Assembly (NCBI GenBank): GCA_016293915.1
Contig: JAEDCY010000014.1
Location: 1 to 63,602, forward strand
Direction: 5' to 3'
Length of the DNA: 63,602 nt
Source of the DNA: Treponema sp.
Lineage (GTDB): Bacteria > Spirochaetota > Spirochaetia > Treponematales > Treponemataceae
The position numbers and the translations under genes are program-made. This document shows, piece after piece, positions 18,042-26,530 of the stretch. The number at the start of each line of letters is the position of its first letter. Position 1 is the stretch's first letter. The notes beneath the pieces were generated by a model. It searched no databases and was not told where the DNA came from. It was given only the letters and a program-made list of their open reading frames with translations.

Positions 18042-18112
18042 TGTCATGCTGAACTTGTTTCAGCATCTATAATTGAACCCCCGAATCAAGTTCGGGGTGA
18101 CTGTTTTTTTAT
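18042..18112. repeat. REP pair acting as convergent terminator
   Basis: TCATGCTGAAC...TTTCAGCA hairpin and a CCCCCGAATCAAGTTCGGGG hairpin, the latter followed by TGACTG and seven T. The T-run overlaps the stop of the minus-strand dehydrogenase. A plausible terminator for the CDF gene. Confidence 0.65.
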
Positions 18113-19056
18113 GACACAACATTAATCGGCTTACCCGCTAGCCAGGCTCTCAGATTTTCTTCCGCAATTCCCTGAAGTCTTTTTCGGGTTTCACGTGGTG
18201 CCCAGGCAATATGTGGTGTAATAATACAATTTTTTGCATTAAGAAGAGGACAATTTTTAGCCATCGGTTCCTGAAGTAAAACATCAGCAGCATAACCTGC
18301 AATACCATCAGCATTAAGATAATCAGCTAAATCCTGCTCAACGACAAAACCACCGCGAGCTGTATTTATAAGGTATGATGATTTTTTCATTAACAAAAGA
18401 CTTTCGCGGTTTATAATATTTTTTGTCTCTTCTGTAAGAGGAGCGTGAAGTGTTAAAAAATCTGAACGCTTTAATAAATCTTCAAAACTTACAGCTTCGG
18501 GCATTCCTTCTTTTGGTGTTCTAGTACAGCAGATTACCTTCATTCCAAAAGCCTTTGCAATTTCAGAAACTCTTTTTCCAATATTTCCATATCCAAAAAT
18601 ACCAAGAGTTTTTCCATTAAGCTCAGAAAGACTTCCATTCCAGAAGCAAAAATCACAACATTTTACCCAGTCGCCAGCCATTACAGAAGCTGAATGCTGA
18701 GCTACCTGATTTGTAAAATATAAAATGAATGAAAAAACATGCTGTGCAACAGAATCAGTAGAGTAGGCCGGAATATTAGTAACAGTTACTCCATGAGTTC
18801 TTGCTGCCTCTAAATCAATTACATTATATCCTGTTGCAAGTACTCCAATATATTTAAGATTTGGGCATGCATCAAATATTTCTTTTGTAATCTGGATTTT
18901 ATTTAAAAAAATAGCATCAGAATCCCCGATGTGTTCAATTACTTCATTCTGAGCAGTACGCTCATATACTTTATAGTCGACAATTCCATCAAGAAATGTC
19001 CAGGGAAGGTCACCCGGATTAACCGCATGACCATCCAGAATAGTAAGCTTAATCAT
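18109..19056 (-). CDS. D-2-hydroxyacid dehydrogenase (glycerate/hydroxypyruvate type)
   Basis: NAD(P)-dependent dehydrogenase of 315 aa. It has a catalytic domain, then the Rossmann motif GIFGYGNIGKRV, then the catalytic trio: Arg in INTARGGFV, Glu in LLQEPM and His in TPHIAW. It most resembles HprA-type glycerate dehydrogenases that reduce hydroxypyruvate or glyoxylate. The ATG at 19056 (MIKLTILDG) is chosen; ten in-frame codons upstream overlap the HMA gene and read unlike the family. Confidence 0.88.
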   Translation of the reverse strand: MIKLTILDGHAVNPGDLPWTFLDGIVDYKVYERTAQNEVIEHIGDSDAIFLNKIQITKEIFDACPNLKYIGVLATGYNVIDLEAARTHGVTVTNIPAYSTDSVAQHVFSFILYFTNQVAQHSASVMAGDWVKCCDFCFWNGSLSELNGKTLGIFGYGNIGKRVSEIAKAFGMKVICCTRTPKEGMPEAVSFEDLLKRSDFLTLHAPLTEETKNIINRESLLLMKKSSYLINTARGGFVVEQDLADYLNADGIAGYAADVLLQEPMAKNCPLLNAKNCIITPHIAWAPRETRKRLQGIAEENLRAWLAGKPINVVS

Positions 19057-19061
19057 AATAA

Positions 19062-19265
19062 TTAACCAATAACATCTACACCGCAACCAGAAATCGCAGT
19101 ATTAATAGCAGCTTCAGCTCCTGCATCATCATAATCTACAAGAACCTGAGATTTTTCACAACTTGCAATGCAATTAGTAACTCCTGCTACTGCAGAAACT
19201 GCAGCCTGTACTTTACCTGCTGTTCCATCATCAAACATACCAACTACATAAATCTTCTTCTGCAT
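19062..19265 (-). CDS. HMA-fold peptide lacking the CxxC metal site
   Basis: 67 aa, the length of a small metallochaperone-like protein. The pattern YVVGMFDDGTAGKVQAAVSAVAG aligns with heavy-metal-associated domains (GMTCxxC...V..ALxxxxGV), but both cysteines are replaced (Asp and Thr), so copper-type binding is unlikely. Two other cysteines are present (CIASCEKS). It is followed immediately by the dehydrogenase gene, perhaps as an operon. Its role is unknown. Confidence 0.65.
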   Translation of the reverse strand: MQKKIYVVGMFDDGTAGKVQAAVSAVAGVTNCIASCEKSQVLVDYDDAGAEAAINTAISGCGVDVIG

Positions 19266-19403
19266 ATGAAAACCTCATAAAATGTGTTTTACACTCTCTT
19301 ATTTTTTAATAATTAAAATATAAAGAAAATATTTTGTTTTATCAATATAAAGTGAAAAAACATTGAGTAAAATTCTAGAATTATAGATTTTTATTCAATT
19401 TTT

Positions 19404-20120
19404 TCACTTTACCAGAATCTTTTGAATACCATAAGAATAAGGAGCTACAGAATATGGTTCAAAAAATACATAAATTTTACTGTCATCTACTGTAAATATT
19501 TCAAAATTTCCCGCCTGAGGAAAAGCTCCTGTATTAATCATTTCACGAATTGAATCTTTTTCTTTTGGTGGCATTCCGGTTTTATCATCTTCTATCAGTT
19601 TTTTGTATAACTTTGTTCTTACTGTTGATGAAATATCATTATAAGACATTCCGGAAGCCTCCCGTATATCAATAAATTTAGAAGCAGATGTGTCGTAATT
19701 TAATGCAGTGAGACTTGTATTTCCGTGTGCTCCTCCATTAAATATATAGGTATTTATAAGAATGCTTATGATATTTCTGTTTCCACTAACTTCAAAAGTC
19801 ACAAGATATTCAAAAGGAGGAAGCTTTGATGCGCCACGATTATTCAAGGCAGCAATATCATTCCATTCAGATTTAGAATATGATTTGAAACTTTTCCAGT
19901 TATTGATTATAGAGTTTTCAATACGTTTATTTAATTCAGGTTCATTTTTAAATTGAGGATAGAGGATTTTTGTATCAAGATAGTTTAATTTTTCTTCAAC
20001 CGTTATTATTTCATACTTTTTATTAAATCTCTGGTTTGAAGATTTATTGCCTGAAAGAGTGGCACAAGATACAAGTGTAAAACAAAATCCTATCATTAAT
20101 ATGTAAATAAGTTTTTTCAT
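19404..20120 (-). CDS. Lipoprotein with DUF4163/DUF3298 (PdaC/RsiV-type) domains
   Basis: 238 aa with signal peptide and lipobox LVSC (Cys19). The middle (YEIITVEEKLNYLDTKI...) and the C-terminal region (FNGGAHGNTSLTALNYD, then FYALFEPYSVAPYSYG-like FFEPYSVAPYSYG) match the DUF4163 and DUF3298 pair found in RsiV and peptidoglycan-deacetylase-associated proteins. It is likely anchored on the cell envelope, possibly facing lysozyme-like ligands. It overlaps the TetR gene by 4 bp, so it is expressed with it. Confidence 0.75.
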   Translation of the reverse strand: MKKLIYILMIGFCFTLVSCATLSGNKSSNQRFNKKYEIITVEEKLNYLDTKILYPQFKNEPELNKRIENSIINNWKSFKSYSKSEWNDIAALNNRGASKLPPFEYLVTFEVSGNRNIISILINTYIFNGGAHGNTSLTALNYDTSASKFIDIREASGMSYNDISSTVRTKLYKKLIEDDKTGMPPKEKDSIREMINTGAFPQAGNFEIFTVDDSKIYVFFEPYSVAPYSYGIQKILVK

Positions 20121-20782
20121 GCTTTTACTCCATTTAATAATAATTCACTTAATAAATCAAGCTGGTCTGATCCTTTAGATTTTTCATTCATCGCAAGAAG
20201 ATTTTCACTTAGCGTTAATTTTTGGGCTGTGCTAAAAAATGAATGCATAAGTGTAAAATATAGATCTTCAGTTTTATCGATATATTTTTTATTTATCGAA
20301 TTATCTTTAATTCCCAGGTTTATTGCATCTGCAACAATCATCTGAACTTTTCCAATAACATTTTCATACTCTATCATTCTTTCCTGTTTTATACCTGAGT
20401 TTACAGCATAAGAATCAAAAAAATATATAAATCTTAAAAACTCTGGTTGACTCATATATAGTTTTTTGAAAAGACTAAAAATAATTGAAAGCCTGAAAAG
20501 CCCATTTTCATTTGTATATTCGTCATTATTTATTGAAGGATATATTTCAGATATCTGTTCTTCCCATGCCCAGATAGCGGTACGTATTGCAATTTCATCT
20601 TTTGTTGAAAAATATCGGTAAAGAGATGCAACTCCAATTTCAGCTTTTTTTGCAATATCAGTCATGGCAACTGGTTCTATTCCAGCTGATGAAAAAAGCT
20701 TAAAAGCAGCAGCAAGAATTCTATCAATTCTGGCATTTTTTTGTTCATCACGTTCTTCTGCAAGTTTTTCTAAAGCTGTCAT
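20117..20782 (-). CDS. TetR/AcrR family transcriptional regulator
   Basis: 221 aa. The N-terminal helix-turn-helix (residues ~18-62) reads RILAAAFKLFSSAGIEPVAM, then TDIAKKAEIGVASLYRYFSTKDEI. The C-terminal ligand domain is variable. It lies second in an operon whose promoter carries a perfect palindrome downstream of the -10 box, consistent with autorepression. Its start overlaps the upstream small gene by one base. Confidence 0.9.
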   Translation of the reverse strand: MTALEKLAEERDEQKNARIDRILAAAFKLFSSAGIEPVAMTDIAKKAEIGVASLYRYFSTKDEIAIRTAIWAWEEQISEIYPSINNDEYTNENGLFRLSIIFSLFKKLYMSQPEFLRFIYFFDSYAVNSGIKQERMIEYENVIGKVQMIVADAINLGIKDNSINKKYIDKTEDLYFTLMHSFFSTAQKLTLSENLLAMNEKSKGSDQLDLLSELLLNGVKA

Positions 20783-21048
20783 TATAAATCTCTCCCACTA
20801 ATAGTACCTGCAGCAATTTTTACTGCCTTATAAGCTTCATCATAGGTTCCTATTTTCTTTTGTGCCATTATATTATTACACATTCCTTCAATAAGACCCG
20901 GCTGTTCTATCAGCATCTTTACCATTGTACATGCATACTCAGGATTTTCACATTCATGAGTTCCGTCTCCTAGTTCAGCAGAATGAATAGCGCCCCACAT
21001 TTCGTGTCCGCCAATTCTTCTGATATATGGGTGGAGTAAGAACTTCAT
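20782..21048 (-). CDS. Small unrecognised protein, possibly frameshifted
   Basis: 88 aa, no family recognised. It contains HEMWGAIHSAELGDGTHECENPEYAC, shown here as HEMWGAIHSAELGDGTHEC, and two conserved-looking methionine-rich helices. The ATG at 21048 has no ribosome binding site. An ATG at 21094 in another frame has a good one (AGGTGGGA) and encodes MKTYTDIQYHLTLTDNEV before reaching this region. That suggests the natural gene starts at 21094 and has suffered a frameshift near 21040, or that a short leader peptide overlaps it. First gene of the TetR operon. Confidence 0.4.
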   Translation of the reverse strand: MKFLLHPYIRRIGGHEMWGAIHSAELGDGTHECENPEYACTMVKMLIEQPGLIEGMCNNIMAQKKIGTYDEAYKAVKIAAGTISGRDL

Positions 21049-21132
21049 TATCAGTTAGAGTAAGATGATATTGTATATCTGTATATGTTTTCATTATTCC
21101 CACCTGAAAATGAAAAAAGATTAAAACTGCTG

Positions 21133-21187
21133 TGATAGTAATACTATCAAACTGATATAATCATAACACAGGATAGGGAATTGTCAA
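21133..21187 (-). promoter_or_regulatory. Promoter and operator of the TetR operon
   Basis: On the minus strand TTGACA (21182-21187), a 16 bp spacer and TATGAT (21160-21165). A perfect 17 bp palindrome TGATAGTAATACTATCA (21133-21149) covers about +4 to +20. This is the expected place for TetR-family autorepression. Confidence 0.7.
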
Positions 21188-21195
21188 ATATTTTT

Positions 21196-22218
21196 TTATT
21201 GATTTGTTTTACCAAGCTGACCGCAGGCTCCGCCAATTGTTCTACCTCGGCGGGTTCTTAGTGTTACATTAAGGCCTGCTTTTTCAAGCTTTTCTACAAA
21301 TCTGTTTACTTCATTTTTCGAAGGTTCTTCAAATGGAAGACTTGAAACTGGATTCCATGGGATAAGATTTATATTTACATCAATACCACGTGCAAATTCA
21401 ATCATATTAGAAGCACTTGCATCATCCGTATTTTTTTCATGCATAAGAGCAGCTTCCAGAGTAACTCTTTTTCCTGATTTTTCTGCATAATATGAAACAG
21501 CTTTTCGCAATTCCTGTAAGTTATTTTCAGAAGCTCGGGCAACAGGCATCAGTTCTTTACGTAAATCTTCATTAGCTGTAGTTAATGAAACCGCAAGACG
21601 GATTGAAGGTCCATTATCTGCAAGATCATATATTCCTTTCACTATTCCACAGGTAGATAAAGTAATACGTTTTGCAGAAAGTGCGCGACCATCTTTATGG
21701 CAGAGAATCTCAATTGCTCGTCTTATTGCAGAAAGATTCTGCATAGGTTCTCCCATACCCATAAAAACAATGTTATCCAATTTTCCGGCAATACTTTCAA
21801 GGTAAAAAAATTCTTCTACAATTTCCCCAGCTGTAAGATTTCTGGAAAGTCCAAGAGTTCCGGTCTGGCAGAAGGCACATTTCATTGCGCAACCGGCCTG
21901 GCAGGAAACACAGGCAGTTTTTCTTCCTTCACGATCTGTAAGTAAAACTGTTTCTACAGCATTTCCATCATGTAAAGAAATTTGTAATTTTATTGTTCCG
22001 TCAGGATCTTTTAAAACATTACTTACAGTAGAGGAGCGGAGTAGTGCTTTTTCTTTTAGACTTGAACGTAATTCAGCACTAAGATTAGTCATAGCATCAA
22101 AGTCTGTAACGCCGCTTCCAATCCATTTAAAAATCTGAGTCCCCCTAAATTTCTGAGACAGCTCAAGCTGCACACAAATTTCAGAGGGGAGAAGTCCAGT
22201 TAAAACAATCTGATTCAT
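21196..22218 (-). CDS. rlmN: 23S rRNA (adenine2503-C2)-methyltransferase (dual-specificity RlmN)
   Basis: Radical SAM enzyme of 340 aa. The cluster motif CAMKCAFC is followed by NIVFMGMGEPMQN. The methyl-carrying cysteine lies near the C-terminus in GGACGQLG, and the second catalytic cysteine in ACVSCQAGC. It methylates A2503 of 23S rRNA and, in many bacteria, A37 of some tRNAs. It is divergent from its neighbours in function and probably has its own promoter; 22219-22232 separates it from the TPR gene. Confidence 0.93.
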   Translation of the reverse strand: MNQIVLTGLLPSEICVQLELSQKFRGTQIFKWIGSGVTDFDAMTNLSAELRSSLKEKALLRSSTVSNVLKDPDGTIKLQISLHDGNAVETVLLTDREGRKTACVSCQAGCAMKCAFCQTGTLGLSRNLTAGEIVEEFFYLESIAGKLDNIVFMGMGEPMQNLSAIRRAIEILCHKDGRALSAKRITLSTCGIVKGIYDLADNGPSIRLAVSLTTANEDLRKELMPVARASENNLQELRKAVSYYAEKSGKRVTLEAALMHEKNTDDASASNMIEFARGIDVNINLIPWNPVSSLPFEEPSKNEVNRFVEKLEKAGLNVTLRTRRGRTIGGACGQLGKTNQ

Positions 22219-22232
22219 AGGAGAGAATGTTA

Positions 22233-23408
22233 TTAGTTTCTCTGAAGTTTATCAAGTGCATTTCGAACAGCAACATTTCTGCTGTCCATCTTCATATAAT
22301 CGTTAAGCACTTTTACAGCATCCTGTTTACGGTTCATACAAACATAACATTCAGCAAGATCTACATAAAGACGACCATTTCTAGGATCATTTTTTATAAG
22401 ATTTTCGAAACGCTTTGCTGCTTCTTCGTTATTACCTTCACCTTTGCAGATAAGTGCAAGTCCAATTGCAGCATAGATATCAAAGTCAATTTCGAGAGCT
22501 TTATTATAATATGATTTAGCTTCTTCATAGTTACTGGTTGTACGGTAAGCATCGCCTGCACGTGTAAGAATAACCTTGTTTTTTGGATCAATTTCAAGAA
22601 TCTTATTCCAGTAGAATATTGATTTAAACTGCTGGTTCATTCCACGATAGCAGTCAGCAAGACCAAAGAGGGCATAGAAGTTTGCAGGTTCTCTTTCAAG
22701 AGCCATTTCAAAATATTTTGTTCCTTCTTCAAATGTTTTAAGTTTTCTGTGACAGTTTCCAATAGCTGTAAGAACACGAATATCAACTGTTTCTTTTGTA
22801 TTTAATTCAAAAATACGAGTCCAGTAGTAAAGAGCCTCTTTATATTCCTTAAAGTCGTAGTTTAAATGACCAAGTCCGATAAGAGCGTAAGCATTATCCT
22901 TTTCCATTTCGAGAACTTTAAGATACAAATCTTTTGATTTTCTATAATCATGAATCTTACGGTAAGCATCTGCAACACGTGTAATAACTGTAATATTTTT
23001 ATCATCGTGTACAAGATACTGCTGCCAGATATCAATTGCCTTTGCATATTGATTTAAGGCTTTATAACAATCTGCAAGACCAAAAAGAGCGTAATTATTT
23101 GCAGGGTAGAATTCAAGACATTTCTTATAATAAGAAATTGCATCATTAAAATGATTTAATTTTCTTTCTGTATCTCCAAGACCAACCAATGCATAGTTGT
23201 TATTCTCTTCAATTTCAAGAATTTCATTAAAGGCTTTTTTTGCTCCTTGAATATCATTTTCTTTAATAAGCTGATAACCCTTTTTTGATAAATCTGAAAT
23301 TTTATTTGTTATTTCATCAGGCTTATTTTCAGCACTTGTATCAGGCATAAATGATTCAGGCATCATTATGTCTTCGCTCTGATTGAATTTCTCCATTTTA
23401 TACTCCAT
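22233..23408 (-). CDS. Tetratricopeptide-repeat (TPR) protein
   Basis: 391 aa made almost entirely of ~34-residue TPR units from residue ~35 on, for example YALVGLGDTERKLNHFNDAI and FYALFGLADCYRGMNQQFKS, about nine or ten copies. No signal peptide, so a cytoplasmic scaffold is likely. It follows the 118-aa gene by 10 bp and shares its promoter. Partners unknown. Confidence 0.85.
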   Translation of the reverse strand: MEYKMEKFNQSEDIMMPESFMPDTSAENKPDEITNKISDLSKKGYQLIKENDIQGAKKAFNEILEIEENNNYALVGLGDTERKLNHFNDAISYYKKCLEFYPANNYALFGLADCYKALNQYAKAIDIWQQYLVHDDKNITVITRVADAYRKIHDYRKSKDLYLKVLEMEKDNAYALIGLGHLNYDFKEYKEALYYWTRIFELNTKETVDIRVLTAIGNCHRKLKTFEEGTKYFEMALEREPANFYALFGLADCYRGMNQQFKSIFYWNKILEIDPKNKVILTRAGDAYRTTSNYEEAKSYYNKALEIDFDIYAAIGLALICKGEGNNEEAAKRFENLIKNDPRNGRLYVDLAECYVCMNRKQDAVKVLNDYMKMDSRNVAVRNALDKLQRN

Positions 23409-23418
23409 CTTTTTTTTA

Positions 23419-23775
23419 TTAATCTTTTAGTAATGATGAAATGACTTTGGCCAGACTTTCATAAATTGGCTCGGCATCACGCTTGTTATGTGCAAGATAG
23501 TATGCCTTCAAAGCTTTTAAGCCTTCATTTTTGTTCATGTAATAATCGCCCACTCGGGTTAGCCCGTCAGAATAACCTGTAGTTATATAGATTCTCCTGG
23601 CATCTTCGATATTACCATTATTGAACATGATGTTAGCTTTTCTATTTAGAACAACTTTCTGCTCAGAATTAAGACCAGCTACCGGATTGTCGGTTACCTT
23701 TATAAAACCATCCGGTATTTTTTGTTCTTGAACTGCGTCAGTAAATTTTTTTTCTAAACTTTTTCTATCATTCAT
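23419..23775 (-). CDS. Small helical (TPR-like) protein
   Basis: 118 aa, unrecognised family. The sequence NGNIEDARRIYITTGYSDGLTRVGDYYMNKNEGLKA, of which NIEDARRIYITTGYSDGLTR is typical, looks like degenerate TPR or Sel1-type helices. It is first in a two-gene operon with the TPR protein, behind a strong promoter. It probably works with that protein. Confidence 0.65.
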   Translation of the reverse strand: MNDRKSLEKKFTDAVQEQKIPDGFIKVTDNPVAGLNSEQKVVLNRKANIMFNNGNIEDARRIYITTGYSDGLTRVGDYYMNKNEGLKALKAYYLAHNKRDAEPIYESLAKVISSLLKD

Positions 23776-23797
23776 AGTTTTAATAAATCAATGTATT

Positions 23798-23825
23798 ATT
23801 ATAACATAGAAATTTGATATGTCAA
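23798..23825 (-). promoter_or_regulatory. Promoter of the TPR operon
   Basis: TTGACA (23820-23825), 16 bp spacer, TATAAT (23798-23803) with an upstream TG (extended -10), all on the minus strand. An AGCCT-GATAAT-AGGCT hairpin lies at 23858-23874. Confidence 0.75.
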
Positions 23826-23904
23826 AGTAAATAAATTTAAGGAAAATCTCTTATTTTAGCCTGATAATAGGCTTTTAGCGAAGCTTGTCTTGATCATTCG
23901 AATT

Positions 23905-24450
23905 TCACTGTTCGTATTTGTAAAAATCTACTATCGATCTACCATAAATTCTCTGGTCAATTCTTTTTAAACGACCAATATTATCCGGCATAAAGTGCTC
24001 AGCAGGGCGGTGCACCAGAATTGTTCCTGTCTGATTGAGCATATTATTTTTGTCGCATTGAAGCACCAGATCTTCATGAAATTTATAAGGGAAGGGTGGA
24101 TCAAAAAAAATAAAATCAAAAGAACGCTTACATCTTTTTATATAATATTCAACCGGCATAAAATGACATTTGATTTTTACACCACAATCTTTTTCTGTAA
24201 CAGAAACGTTTTCAAGTACTGTAGAAACTTTTATTTTGTCTTTTTCACAAAGTTCTACATCTTTTGAACCACGGGAAACAGCTTCAATTGCAATTGTTCC
24301 TGAACCAGAAAATAAATCTAACCAGGATTTATCAGCAAGGTCTCCAATTATTGAAAAAACTGATTCTCTCATTCTATCCATTGCGGGTCTGATAATTCCA
24401 TCAGGACATTTAATAATTCGACCTTTTAATTTTCCACCTGTGATTCTCAT
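23905..24450 (-). CDS. rsmD: 16S rRNA (guanine966-N2)-methyltransferase
   Basis: 181 aa Rossmann-fold methyltransferase. It starts MRITGGKLKGR, has the SAM loop WLDLFSGSGTIAIEAVSRG and the catalytic motif FFDPPFPYK. This is the standard RsmD size. It modifies G966 of 16S rRNA during 30S assembly. It is preceded 7 bp upstream by the ankyrin protein gene on the same strand. Confidence 0.92.
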   Translation of the reverse strand: MRITGGKLKGRIIKCPDGIIRPAMDRMRESVFSIIGDLADKSWLDLFSGSGTIAIEAVSRGSKDVELCEKDKIKVSTVLENVSVTEKDCGVKIKCHFMPVEYYIKRCKRSFDFIFFDPPFPYKFHEDLVLQCDKNNMLNQTGTILVHRPAEHFMPDNIGRLKRIDQRIYGRSIVDFYKYEQ

Positions 24451-24457
24451 GTTGTAC

Positions 24458-25702
24458 CTATCTTTTATTTAATGCCCAGTATGTTTCATCATGAGCAAGA
24501 TTATTATTTTTCATTGCATAATCAAAAGCAGTTTTACCTTCTGTTGAACGAAGGGTTGGAGAAGCTTGATTATCAAGTAGCATTTTTATAAGTTTTGTTG
24601 AATTGCCAAAAGAAGCTGCATACATTAAAGGTGTTTTTCCTTCATACAGAACATTTAACGGAACAGATTCATCCATAAAAATTTGAAGCATAGAAAGCTG
24701 TTGTTCTTCTGATATGTTATGTTCAGTAAGAAGGAAAATCATTGCTCTCAGAACTTCTTTATCTGAACTCTTGTATTTTTCAAAAAGTTTTTTAAGAATT
24801 TTTGAATTTTTATTATAGCAGGCAGAAAGAATAATTGCTGATGAACCGTAATTATTTCGAATTGTTGAATCAGCTCCTGCCTGAAGCAGTTCTTCAACAC
24901 ATTCATAACTTTCACTATATCTTACAGCGTACATAAGAGCTGTCCAGCCATCATTATCTTTAAGATTTACATTAGCATTTGAATAAAGTAATTGTCTTAT
25001 TTTTTCGACATTTCCGGCCTGAGCCGCTTTCATTAATAAAGTTTTACCTGAATTATCTTTTTCATCAGGATTTGAAATTCGTTCGTATGGAGAATCATCT
25101 GCATCAAAACTGTCTATGGTCTCAATATCATAAACCATATAATCACTCAGATATTCTTTTCGTTTTTTTACTGATTCTGCTTTTTGTTTTTCTAATTCAA
25201 GCTCCATCTGTTTTTGAAGCTTTTCCTGTTCTTTCTTTTGTTCTTCAGCAAGTTTTTCAAGTCTTTCTTTTTCAAGCTTTTCTTCTTCAAGTCTTTGAGC
25301 TTCTATTCTTTTTTGTTCTTCCAGTTCTGCTGCTTTTTCAGCTTCAAGAGCTTCTTCTGCAAGCATTTTTTGATTTTCAAGTTCCAGTCTTTCTTTTTCA
25401 AGTTTTTCCTGTTCCTCTCGCTCTGCAGCTTCTCTTCTTTCTGCTATTGCGGCTTCAGCTTTTGCGCGTTTTTCCATTAATTCCTTTTGACGTTGTAGTG
25501 CCTTTTTATCCGCAGCTTTTGATTTTGAAGCCGAATGAAATACAGGTATTACATAATCCTCAAAATCATCTGAATCAGAATTATAAGAATCAAAAGAGTT
25601 TATGATTTTATATTCATTTGAATTATGACTAACTGAGGCCGTAAGAGGGAAAATTGAAAATGCTGAAATTAAAGTCAGAAAATGAAGTTTTCTGGAAATC
25701 AT
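24458..25702 (-). CDS. Exported ankyrin-repeat protein with long coiled coil
   Basis: About 414 aa from the ATG at 25702 (MISRKLHFLTLISAF...), which gives a signal peptide; an earlier in-frame start at 25750 adds a non-signal-like stretch. Residues ~60-190 are a highly charged KE-rich coiled coil. Residues ~215-414 are ankyrin repeats, for example GKTLLMKAAQAGNVEKIRQL and DGWTALMYAVRYSESYECVE. Probably periplasmic or surface-located and protein-binding. The coiled coil produces phenylalanine-rich shadow ORFs on the other strand. Confidence 0.82.
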   Translation of the reverse strand: MISRKLHFLTLISAFSIFPLTASVSHNSNEYKIINSFDSYNSDSDDFEDYVIPVFHSASKSKAADKKALQRQKELMEKRAKAEAAIAERREAAEREEQEKLEKERLELENQKMLAEEALEAEKAAELEEQKRIEAQRLEEEKLEKERLEKLAEEQKKEQEKLQKQMELELEKQKAESVKKRKEYLSDYMVYDIETIDSFDADDSPYERISNPDEKDNSGKTLLMKAAQAGNVEKIRQLLYSNANVNLKDNDGWTALMYAVRYSESYECVEELLQAGADSTIRNNYGSSAIILSACYNKNSKILKKLFEKYKSSDKEVLRAMIFLLTEHNISEEQQLSMLQIFMDESVPLNVLYEGKTPLMYAASFGNSTKLIKMLLDNQASPTLRSTEGKTAFDYAMKNNNLAHDETYWALNKR

Positions 25703-25772
25703 GTTATAAATTATAAAACAATAGAATAAAATCAGCAAGCATCGAAACAATATTTGAATTTATATTTATAAC

Positions 25773-25978
25773 AGGGCTTCCGCATTATAAACGCTTATCC
25801 GTAATGTTGGCGCGAAGGAGAGGGACGTGGTTCAAAAACACCCTTTTTGTGGCTGCTGCGACAGTTCAATAGTTTCTATACCACAAAAAGCGTGTAGCGC
25901 ATTATTGCGCGGTTTTGAATCACGCAACCGTGACTGGGAGCCAAAAATTCGGATTTTTCTTTATAATGCGGAAGCCCT
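25773..25978. repeat. Family C long palindromic repeat, copy 2
   Basis: About 205 bp with perfect terminal inverted repeats AGGGCTTCCGCATTATAAA / TTTATAATGCGGAAGCCCT. Compared with copy 1 (9467-9678) it lacks the inner AGCGGC step of a GCTGC/GCGGC hairpin. It sits just upstream of the rpsF promoter. Confidence 0.88.
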
Positions 25979-25998
25979 GATATTTATAAGGGTCTTAA

Positions 25999-26027
25999 TT
26001 GACTGAAAAAAGCATTTTTGATATATT
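25999..26027 (+). promoter_or_regulatory. Promoter of the rpsF-ssb-rpsR operon
   Basis: TTGACT (25999-26004), 17 bp spacer, TATATT (26022-26027). Confidence 0.75.
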
Positions 26028-26033
26028 ATTAAG

Positions 26034-26204
26034 ACACCCCTTGGGAATCTGAAATATGATTCTCTTTATCCATAAGGAGGAACAAGATACAAAAGGGCTT
26101 TCGCCAGCCTCATCTTGTTTACAGTCTGAAATCGTTGATGACATGATTGTATTACAGCCTCCTGAAAACTCTGTATTACAGAGACAAATTTTAAGGAGAT
26201 ACTT
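26034..26204 (+). promoter_or_regulatory. Structured 5' leader of rpsF, candidate autoregulatory element
   Basis: About 170 nt of untranslated leader. It includes an AACAAGAT...ATCTTGTT stem enclosing a GGCT/AGCC stem, an AAGGAGG that could pair with a downstream CCTCCT, and a CTCTGT-ATT-ACAGAG hairpin at 26169-26183 just before the Shine-Dalgarno AAGGAG. rpsF leaders in many bacteria bind the S6:S18 complex; whether this leader has that exact motif was not established. Confidence 0.5.
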
Positions 26205-26498
26205 ATGAAAAAGTATGAACTTATGACTATTTATCCACTCGATGATGAAAAGTCAAAGAAAGGTGCTGAAGACGTAAAAGGCACTCTCGCTAAATTCGGC
26301 GCTGAAATCGAAGAAGAAAAACCATTCGGCGACCGCGACCTTACTTACCAGATCCAGAAACAGAAGAAGGGACGATTTGTTCTTTACACTATGAAACTTA
26401 ATCCTTCTAAAATCACTGAGATTGACAAGGACTTCAAAATCAATATGAACCTTTTGAAGTATCAGTTCGTTAGACTTGACGAAAAGGAATCTAAGTAG
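26205..26498 (+). CDS. rpsF: Ribosomal protein bS6
   Basis: 97 aa 30S platform protein. It opens MKKYELMTIYPLDDE and contains PFGDRDLTYQIQKQKKGRFVLY, typical of S6. TTAAGGAG precedes the ATG. It pairs with bS18 encoded two genes downstream. Classic rpsF-ssb-rpsR-rplI-dnaB order. Confidence 0.95.
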   Translation: MKKYELMTIYPLDDEKSKKGAEDVKGTLAKFGAEIEEEKPFGDRDLTYQIQKQKKGRFVLYTMKLNPSKITEIDKDFKINMNLLKYQFVRLDEKESK

Positions 26499-26530
26499 AA
26501 TATTCCGCACAAAGCGGAAAGGAGCTTTTA

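Noticed and set aside
24979..25605. 208-aa plus-strand ORF opposite the ankyrin protein
   Set aside because: Same artefact: low-complexity antisense of a coiled coil.
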